From an uncultured Moraxellaceae bacterium (GTDB lineage Bacteria > Pseudomonadota > Gammaproteobacteria > Pseudomonadales > Moraxellaceae): 11,055 bases of DNA. Below are positions 5,867 to 11,055 of this stretch, in pieces. Position 1 is the first letter of the stretch. Each line of letters opens with the position of its first letter. Below the pieces are notes generated by a model. The model searched no databases, was not told the DNA's origin, and was given only the letters and a program-made list of their open reading frames with translations. A program made the position numbers and the translations under genes. The DNA lies in NCBI GenBank assembly GCA_937952925.1, contig CALFYA010000197.1:1-11055 (forward strand), written 5' to 3'.

Positions 5867-6898
5867 TCAAGGAGAGGAAAGGTGAGGTAGGGCGTGGCGC
5901 AAGCGTGCTGCAAATTCAGGTTGTTGTGAGGGAGCAACCAGACCAAAGCGCAGGGCATGTGGTGCATCAAACAAACGTGTCCAAATGTGCATGCGGGCAA
6001 GTGCGATGTGCCAATCGGTGGCGTTGGGATGCGGTTGATAGTGCAGCATCGGATGAGAGAGGGCAGCATTTAAGCCAACATCGGCGAGGGTCTGGTGTAG
6101 CCAGTGCCCCGCTTGTTGCAACTGTCGGCGATGCTGCTGTTGCCAGTCTTGATCGGCAAGGATTAATTGACCCGCCCACAGTGCCACATGACTGACTGAC
6201 CATAAGCCGAGTCGTTGGGTCAAACTTTTTAAGATGGAAGGTTCAGCCGCCACAAAGCCCAAACGCAGCCCTGCCAAACCAAAGAATTTGCCGACCGAAC
6301 GTAAGATCATCAGCCCATGTGTCGCTGCCCACGGCATCATGCTGTGAGTCGGTTCAATGTCCATAAAGGCTTCATCGACAATCAGCCAGCCATGACGTGC
6401 TTGCAACACATTGAGCCAGCGTTTGAGTACAAATGGCGTGAGGCAATGACCCGTGGGATTGTTGGGATTGACCACCACCAACACATCAAGCTGCTCAAGA
6501 TGATTGGGGATCTGATCAAGTGTCAGGTTAAACACCAGATGGCCGGCTTGCTGCCAGCACCATGCATGTTCGCTATAGGTGGGACTCAAAATCCCAACGC
6601 GACTGCGCGGGCGCAGCTGTGGCAAGATTTGGATGACCGACTGAGAGCCAGCCACCGCCATGAGCGCGGTTGGTGAACAGCCATAATACTGTGCTGCGAC
6701 CTCCAGCAGCGGTGCAGTCGATTCGGGCAAACGATGCCACACCGATGGCGGCACATCGGGTAGCGGATAAGCGATGGGAGAGAGTGCAGCAGAGCAGTCG
6801 ATCCAATCGGCAGCCTGCCCACCATACTCGCGCATGGCATACTCAAGATTGCCACCATGCACAGGTGCACACTCAAAACTTACCGGATTTGGCTGCAT
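5867..6898 (-). CDS. cobD: L-threonine-O-3-phosphate decarboxylase, PLP-dependent
   Basis: This aminotransferase-fold enzyme decarboxylates L-threonine phosphate to (R)-1-amino-2-propanol phosphate, the linker that CbiB attaches to adenosylcobyric acid. The 343-residue product starts with the typical HGGNLEYAMREYG block. It contains NPNNPTG (144-150), DEAFMD (175-180) and the PLP-binding lysine K204 in SVGKFFGLAGLRLGF. R317 in LRFGL is a candidate substrate-carboxylate contact, by analogy to the fold. The frame is open upstream to 7039, but that extension lies inside cbiB. The ATG at 6898 is supported by AGGA eight bases before it and gives a normal N-terminus. It overlaps the cbiB 3' end by 19 nt. 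Naming is confusing: this is CobD of Salmonella and CobC of Pseudomonas-type pathways. Histidinol-phosphate aminotransferase is the nearest relative but is excluded by the context and the N-terminal motif. Confidence 0.93.
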   Translation of the reverse strand: MQPNPVSFECAPVHGGNLEYAMREYGGQAADWIDCSAALSPIAYPLPDVPPSVWHRLPESTAPLLEVAAQYYGCSPTALMAVAGSQSVIQILPQLRPRSRVGILSPTYSEHAWCWQQAGHLVFNLTLDQIPNHLEQLDVLVVVNPNNPTGHCLTPFVLKRWLNVLQARHGWLIVDEAFMDIEPTHSMMPWAATHGLMILRSVGKFFGLAGLRLGFVAAEPSILKSLTQRLGLWSVSHVALWAGQLILADQDWQQQHRRQLQQAGHWLHQTLADVGLNAALSHPMLHYQPHPNATDWHIALARMHIWTRLFDAPHALRFGLVAPSQQPEFAARLRHALPHLSSP

Positions 6899-7803
6899 AA
6901 ACAGTATCCTAAACTGATCACTAACCACCACAGTGCTAGTGTTCGATAAACCAAACGGATGGCTGCTTGTAGATCGGTACGCGTGGGCGGATGACCTTGC
7001 CCAAAGCAAGGCCGCTCGTGCCACACGCCGGCGTAACATGCCCCACCGCCCAATTGCACCGACAGCGCGCCGGCTCCTGCGGCCATTACCACCCCCGCAT
7101 TGGGGCTGTCATGCTGTGAGGCTTGGCGCGACCAACAATGCAGGGCAAGGCGACGGTTGCCAAGCAGGGCATAACTGAGGGCAGTCAAGCGTGCAGGCCA
7201 ATAGTTGAGCAGATCATCAGCGCGTGCGGCTGTTTTACCAAACCACTCAAATCGTGGTGTCCGGTAGCCCCACATCGCATCCAACGTGTTGGCTGCACGG
7301 TGTAGGAGCACGGCTTCCGCCCCATAACCCACACTTGCCCCAAGCACAAACCAAAACAGACTGGCAAAAATCGCATCGCTGCCATTTTCTAAGGTGGTTT
7401 CGATGGTGGCGGCACACACCTGTGTGGCATCGAGCGTGACGGTATCGCGGCTGACAATCATGCAGAGTGCTAGACGAGCCGCCTCAAGATCGCCCGATTG
7501 CAATCGACGATCAACGGCTTGTACATGCCGATACAAACTCACTACACCCAGTGCAATCCACAGCGCAACACCATCAACCCACCAAGCAGGCAACCATTGT
7601 TTGCTGCAAGATGCCACCGCAACCACACCACCGACCAACAGCAGCCATGCGCATAATCCACGCAGGCCACGCGCTCGACCAGTATTCAAGTGTTGTTCAA
7701 GCCATGTGGCGGCCTGCCCAAAGCCCACAATCGGATGAAATCGGCGTGGCTCACTGATCATCAACTCAAGGAGCCATGCCAAGCTCCACGCCGCCCACAT
7801 CAT
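6880..7803 (-). CDS. cbiB: Adenosylcobinamide-phosphate synthase, membrane protein
   Basis: CbiB amidates adenosylcobyric acid with aminopropanol phosphate, or another aminoalcohol, to make adenosylcobinamide phosphate at the inner membrane. The 307-residue product has hydrophobic segments at about 1-16, 48-65, 76-92, 145-168 and 288-303. Family motifs are EPRRFHPIVGFG (18-29), MIVSRDT (115-121), the LENGSDAI block (138-145), AANTLDAMWGYR (170-181) and AARADDLLNYWPARLTAL (192-209). Near the C-terminus PNAGVVMAAGAGALSVQLGG matches the conserved SPNAGxxxAAxAGAL region. The frame is open to 7887, but the ATG at 7803 gives the normal family start and makes a classic ATGA overlap with the cobT stop. 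A second ATG follows directly at 7800. Length is normal. The product feeds cobU. It is called CobD in Pseudomonas-type nomenclature. Confidence 0.94.
   Translation of the reverse strand: MMWAAWSLAWLLELMISEPRRFHPIVGFGQAATWLEQHLNTGRARGLRGLCAWLLLVGGVVAVASCSKQWLPAWWVDGVALWIALGVVSLYRHVQAVDRRLQSGDLEAARLALCMIVSRDTVTLDATQVCAATIETTLENGSDAIFASLFWFVLGASVGYGAEAVLLHRAANTLDAMWGYRTPRFEWFGKTAARADDLLNYWPARLTALSYALLGNRRLALHCWSRQASQHDSPNAGVVMAAGAGALSVQLGGGACYAGVWHERPCFGQGHPPTRTDLQAAIRLVYRTLALWWLVISLGYCLCSQIR
6907..6910 (-). promoter_or_regulatory. Ribosome-binding site for cobD inside the cbiB 3' end
   Basis: AGGA on the minus strand, eight bases before the ATG at 6898, lies within the last codons of cbiB. It fixes the cobD start within a frame that stays open 141 bases further upstream. 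Confidence 0.6.
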
Positions 7804-8861
7804 ACGGTCTGTTGTCCACTGACTGCTGCTTCGGCAAAGGTTGCCATCTGCGCATGTAGCGCACAGGCGCTTTGTAGGACAGTCCATGCGGTTGCTGCAC
7901 CACTGCCTTCACCCAAGCGCATGCCCAGTTGCAAAATCGGCGTGGCCTCTAGGGTGTGTAAAATCCGTTGATGAGCAAGCTCGGCGGACTGATGAGCAAA
8001 CATCATCCATTGACGTGCAGCAGGATTAAGCTGCACGGCAGACAACGCGGCGACACTGCTGATAAAGCCATCGACAATGATCGGTAGGCCAACCTGTGCC
8101 GCAGCAATATATGCTCCCGTCAATGCGACGATTTCAAATCCTGCAAAGGTTTTGAGTACCTCAACAGGGGTAGATAGTTGCCCCAAGTGCTGTGCCAACG
8201 CTTGCTCAATCACCGCCGCTTTGTGAGCAATCCCTTGGACATCAAGTCCAGTACCTGCACCGCTCATTTCTTGCGGTGTTGCACCGAGCCAGATACAAGC
8301 CAAGGCACTGGCACTGGTGGTATTGCCAATCCCCATTTCCCCACCAATAAACGCATCAGCACCGACTGCTTTGGCACGAGATACCGCATCACGTCCGGCT
8401 TGCATGGCCGCGTCAAAGCCTGCTTGATCCATCGCGGGACGTTTTAAAAAATTGGCAGTACCCCATTGGGTTTTGGCTTGAATCACCGCAGGCAGCGTGT
8501 GGGTTTGTCCATCCACGCCCACATCGACCACCTCAAAATGTGCGCCAATCTGCCGTGCCAGTACACAAATGGCGGCACCACCGTGTGCAAAATTGGCCAC
8601 CATCTGCGCGGTGACAGCTGGTGGAAACGCGGAGACTCCAGCGGCTGCAATGCCATGATCAGCCGCAAAGATACTGATAAAGGGTTTGCTCAGTTGTGGG
8701 CAGACCCGACCTTGCATCCCTGCAAGGCCAATCGCGAGTGATTCAAGCAAACCCAACGCACCGGCAGGCTTGGTCAATTGTTGCTGACGCTCAAAGGCGG
8801 CTTGCTGACTGGTGGGATCTAAAGGATAGGTCGGCTGTTGCCACCAATCGAATGCAGGCAT
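7800..8861 (-). CDS. cobT: Nicotinate-nucleotide:dimethylbenzimidazole phosphoribosyltransferase
   Basis: CobT activates the lower-ligand base: it exchanges nicotinate of nicotinate mononucleotide for 5,6-dimethylbenzimidazole (or an analogue), giving alpha-ribazole phosphate for CobS. The 353-residue product carries KPAGALGLLE (31-40), the AADHGIAAAGVSAFPP block (66-81), GGEMGIGNTTSASAL (173-187), GAGTGLD (201-207) and VDGFISS (263-269). The catalytic glutamate is E318 in LRLGEGSGA, equivalent to Glu317 of Salmonella CobT. Length is that of the family (about 350). The frame is open to 9134 inside cobU, but the ATG at 8861 has AAGAG seven bases upstream, overlapping the cobU TAA, so it is the start. 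The stop overlaps cbiB by 4 nt. All landmark residues are intact, so the enzyme should be active; its base preference cannot be read from the sequence. Confidence 0.96.
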   Translation of the reverse strand: MPAFDWWQQPTYPLDPTSQQAAFERQQQLTKPAGALGLLESLAIGLAGMQGRVCPQLSKPFISIFAADHGIAAAGVSAFPPAVTAQMVANFAHGGAAICVLARQIGAHFEVVDVGVDGQTHTLPAVIQAKTQWGTANFLKRPAMDQAGFDAAMQAGRDAVSRAKAVGADAFIGGEMGIGNTTSASALACIWLGATPQEMSGAGTGLDVQGIAHKAAVIEQALAQHLGQLSTPVEVLKTFAGFEIVALTGAYIAAAQVGLPIIVDGFISSVAALSAVQLNPAARQWMMFAHQSAELAHQRILHTLEATPILQLGMRLGEGSGAATAWTVLQSACALHAQMATFAEAAVSGQQTV

Positions 8862-8868
8862 AGCAATA

Positions 8869-8873
8869 CTCTT
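8869..8873 (-). promoter_or_regulatory. Ribosome-binding site for cobT overlapping the cobU stop
   Basis: AAGAG on the minus strand shares bases with the cobU TAA (8872-8874) and stands seven bases before the cobT ATG. This fixes the cobT start and suggests coupled translation. Confidence 0.6.
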
Positions 8874-9423
8874 AAAAAGAAGGACGTTTGATTGGCATGG
8901 CAATACCGGCCACCACCAAGGTGACACGGTCGGCCATCTGGGCAATCTGCTGATGTAAGCGCCCTGCATCGTCGCGAAAGCGTCGAGCCAAGGCATTGTC
9001 GGGCACAATCCCAAACCCGACTTCATTGCTGACGAGTAGCAATTGACGTTGAGGATCCGCTTGATAAGCCGCAAGCTGTGCAAAAAACTGCTGTTGCTCG
9101 GTTTGTGCAGCCACGCTTGACCAGCCAGCATCATCTTGGCACAGCCAATTGGACAGCCATAAGGTCAGACAATCGACCACCACACAAGATGCGGTGCAAT
9201 GTGCTAATGCATCAGCTAGTGCGATGGGGGCTTCAAGAGTTTGCCAGTGGGCAGGACGTTCGGCCTGATGATGGCTAATCCGCTCACGCATTTCATCATC
9301 GTAGGCTTGTGCGGTAGCGATCCACGCCACGCGCTGCATGGCCTGATCGCGTGCAATCGCTTGCGTGAGCGCGTAGCGGCTTTTACCACTGCGCGCGCCG
9401 CCCAAAATCAACTCAACGCTCAT
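8872..9423 (-). CDS. cobU: Adenosylcobinamide kinase / adenosylcobinamide-phosphate guanylyltransferase
   Basis: The bifunctional cytosolic enzyme phosphorylates salvaged adenosylcobinamide and then transfers GMP from GTP to adenosylcobinamide phosphate, giving AdoCbi-GDP for CobS. The 183-residue product begins with the P-loop GGARSGKS (8-15). YDDEMRERISHHQAERP (41-57) follows; H52 matches His46 of Salmonella CobU, which carries the GMP intermediate. The second half has VVVDCLTLWLSNWL, LLLVSNEVGFGIVPDNALARRFRD and VTLVVAGIAMPIK, all typical. Length is normal (about 180). ATG at 9423 follows the btuB stop by six bases; only a weak AAGA precedes it, so coupling to btuB translation is likely. 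Being the second gene after the receptor, it fits cobinamide salvage as well as de novo late steps. Confidence 0.96.
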   Translation of the reverse strand: MSVELILGGARSGKSRYALTQAIARDQAMQRVAWIATAQAYDDEMRERISHHQAERPAHWQTLEAPIALADALAHCTASCVVVDCLTLWLSNWLCQDDAGWSSVAAQTEQQQFFAQLAAYQADPQRQLLLVSNEVGFGIVPDNALARRFRDDAGRLHQQIAQMADRVTLVVAGIAMPIKRPSF

Positions 9424-9429
9424 GCTGTC

Positions 9430-11055
9430 TTAGAGTTTGGGGCTGTAGGTGAGTGTTACCAAACCATTAAGACCGACGGTACCGTAGTTTTTGATCGTCT
9501 CGTAGTTTTCATCAAACAGGTTGTTGATGCGTAGGCCGAGCGACAGCTCAGGGCTGAGCTTGACCGATCCAGACAGATTGACCAAGGTATATTTGGCGAG
9601 TTGTACGGTATTGGCGGCATTGTCATAGCGCGAGCCAACGGCTTGCAATTCGGCGCGAGCTTGGACAGTCCCTTGAGTCACACCAAAATACACCATCCCA
9701 CTGTGTTTGGCGCGTCGTGCGAGTTTACGGCCATCAGTGGCAAGTCCTGATTGGTCGGTTGCATCCAAATAATCATAATTGCCACCCACATGGACGGGAG
9801 ACAACGAGCCATCCAGACTCAAGCTCACGCCTTGCAGTTGTGCTTCACCAATATTGTTGGGTGCAAAAATACTGGCATCGTATTGGATGAGATTTTTGAC
9901 CTCATTTCTAAACACCGTGAGCCGACTACGGAATTGCTCACCTTGATAACGCAAAAACACTTCATCGTTGCGTGATTTTTCAGGCTTGAGGGTTGCAACG
10001 CCATAGAACGGGTAATACAGCTCATTAAAGCTCGGCGCACGAAACCCTGTGCCATGCGCAACACCAGTAGACCACCCTTGACCCATCGGCTGACTGATGG
10101 CTAGCGAGTAGGTGGCTTCACTACCGTACTGTGAGTTGTCATCATGGCGGATATTGGCTTGCACATCTGTGGTGTTGAGCTTGACCATATAGCCCGCGAG
10201 CAAGCTTTTGATGTCACGATCACGAGTCGGGAAGTGCTCGGTGCTTTGGATGCGTTGTTCAAGATACTCTGCTCCCCACGTGGTTTTACCATTGGGTAGG
10301 CTCAGCTCATTTTGCCAGACATACTGCTCTTGGACGGTACGAAATAGGCTAAGTTGATCTGCCAGATGAGTGGCTGAGGTAGGCGAGTAGCTTTTGCCAT
10401 CGTCAGTGCTATAACCCGCTTGCACACGCGTTTGCAGTTGTTCAGAGAGTTGTAGTTGCGCCCACAGCTGTGCTGCGCCATTTTCACTATCGTTACGATA
10501 ATTATAGTGCTGTGCACCCGATGTGTTGGTTGCAAAATCATAGGTCGACGCGTCGTACTGTCCTTGATTATCCGACCACAACACACTGCCACCCACTTGG
10601 TGACCGCCTGCAAGCTCATGGGTCAGCTTCGCACTGATACTGCTGTTTTCGTAGCCATCTGTATCGGCAAAATAGTTGCTGTTTTTGCGGTTGCTGATCG
10701 CACTAACACTATCGGTTTGCGCATGGGCAACGGTCAGTGATGCATGGGTGCTGCCCTGTTGCCCGCTGACATTCAAACTCGCTTGACGCGTATCTTGTGT
10801 GCCGTAACCCAGTTGTAGCGAGGCTTGCGGGGCATTTTTGCCTTGACGCGTAAAGATATGAATGACGCCACCAATGGCGTCGGAACCATACAAGCTCGCG
10901 GCTGCACCGCGCAAGATTTCAATCCGCTCAATTTGATCGGCAGGAATATGCTCTAGTGCTGCTGCTCCACCGGTTGCGGAGCCATAACGCACCCCATCAA
11001 TCAATACCAGTGTATGTGATGAGTTGGCACCACGCAAAAACACCGCACTGGTTTT
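9430..11055 (-). CDS. btuB: TonB-dependent vitamin B12 outer-membrane receptor, 5' end outside window
   Basis: BtuB imports cobalamin or cobinamide across the outer membrane using TonB energy. The 541 visible residues lack the signal peptide, the TonB box and the first part of the plug. The frame is open through base 11055, so the GTG at 11043 is an internal codon. The plug signature is intact: VFLRGANSSHTLVLIDGVRYG, then IPADQIERIEILRGAAASLYGSDAIGGVIHIFTR. The remainder is beta-barrel, with the receptor motif GTGFRAPSFNELYYPFYG followed by LKPEKS, and LGLRINNLFDENYET near the end. The last residues, VTLTYSPKL, end in Leu with a nearby Pro instead of the usual terminal Phe. Family membership (TonB receptor) is certain; the B12 substrate is inferred from position at the head of the cob genes and from btuF. 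A cobalamin riboswitch, if present, would lie upstream of the window. Confidence 0.92.
   Translation of the reverse strand, partial: KTSAVFLRGANSSHTLVLIDGVRYGSATGGAAALEHIPADQIERIEILRGAAASLYGSDAIGGVIHIFTRQGKNAPQASLQLGYGTQDTRQASLNVSGQQGSTHASLTVAHAQTDSVSAISNRKNSNYFADTDGYENSSISAKLTHELAGGHQVGGSVLWSDNQGQYDASTYDFATNTSGAQHYNYRNDSENGAAQLWAQLQLSEQLQTRVQAGYSTDDGKSYSPTSATHLADQLSLFRTVQEQYVWQNELSLPNGKTTWGAEYLEQRIQSTEHFPTRDRDIKSLLAGYMVKLNTTDVQANIRHDDNSQYGSEATYSLAISQPMGQGWSTGVAHGTGFRAPSFNELYYPFYGVATLKPEKSRNDEVFLRYQGEQFRSRLTVFRNEVKNLIQYDASIFAPNNIGEAQLQGVSLSLDGSLSPVHVGGNYDYLDATDQSGLATDGRKLARRAKHSGMVYFGVTQGTVQARAELQAVGSRYDNAANTVQLAKYTLVNLSGSVKLSPELSLGLRINNLFDENYETIKNYGTVGLNGLVTLTYSPKL

Noticed and set aside
6899..7039. 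N-terminal extension of cobD reaching into cbiB
   Set aside because: The extension is out-of-frame translation of the cbiB 3' part, Arg/Ser-rich and unlike the family; the ATG at 6898 has a ribosome site and the standard N-terminus.
7394..7757. Plus-strand open frames of about 100 codons opposite cbiB and others opposite cobD, cobT and btuB
   Set aside because: They are antisense shadows in GC-richer coding DNA, with no ribosome sites, no recognisable domains and compositions full of Pro, His and Arg.
7804..7887. 28-residue extension of cbiB with four cysteines (possible metal site)
   Set aside because: It lies inside the cobT 3' end, and the ATGA overlap at 7803 gives the usual CbiB start, so the cysteines are not real protein.
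8862..9134. 91-residue N-terminal extension of cobT overlapping cobU
   Set aside because: It is antifamily sequence rich in Trp, Leu and Pro translated from a second frame of cobU; the ATG at 8861 with AAGAG fits the family start.
9424..9429. Cobalamin riboswitch within the operon
   Set aside because: Intergenic gaps in the operon are 34 nt or shorter, too small for the aptamer; if one exists it lies upstream of btuB, outside the window.

Overview
The window looks like chromosomal DNA from a gammaproteobacterium. Moraxellaceae (Acinetobacter and relatives) is my best guess, from the style of FadH, the SWIM protein and the RTX C-terminus; it is an inference, not a proof. No rRNA, tRNA, CRISPR array, transposase or phage gene is visible. 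Coding density is high and no gene-free stretch exceeds about 225 bases.

Left part, plus strand (1-4263). It begins inside fadH (2,4-dienoyl-CoA reductase, C-terminal third only). A strong hairpin follows, then a SWIM zinc-finger protein of unknown role that ends at a rho-independent-type terminator. Next is a 509-residue RTX/VCBS calcium-binding protein that looks like a small type I secretion substrate. The RTX gene is visibly poorer in G+C than its surroundings: hand counts on single 60-base lines give 30-35% in its 5' part against 53-65% in neighbouring genes. It may therefore be an acquired gene.

Right part, minus strand (4313-11055). Seven closely packed genes form one cobalamin uptake and late-assembly operon. 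In transcription order they are btuB (outer-membrane receptor, 5' end outside the window), cobU, cobT, cbiB, cobD (threonine-phosphate decarboxylase), cobO/btuR (adenosyltransferase) and btuF (periplasmic B12-binding protein). Spacing runs from a 19-nt overlap to a 34-nt gap. Together they import corrinoids, adenosylate them, make and attach aminopropanol phosphate, activate adenosylcobinamide phosphate with GTP, and activate the lower-ligand base. The final joining enzyme CobS and the inner-membrane transporter BtuCD are not in the window. The convergent RTX and btuF genes are separated by a perfect hairpin.

The most unusual observation is a 33-codon minus-strand ORF at 2507-2608, between the SWIM and RTX genes. 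Its sequence resembles the last about 20 codons of btuF, at both protein and DNA level and in the same frame. Two similar btuF 3' ends, in the same orientation, therefore flank the low-GC RTX gene. This could record an old insertion or duplication next to btuF. I see no evidence for a wholly new defence or mobile system.
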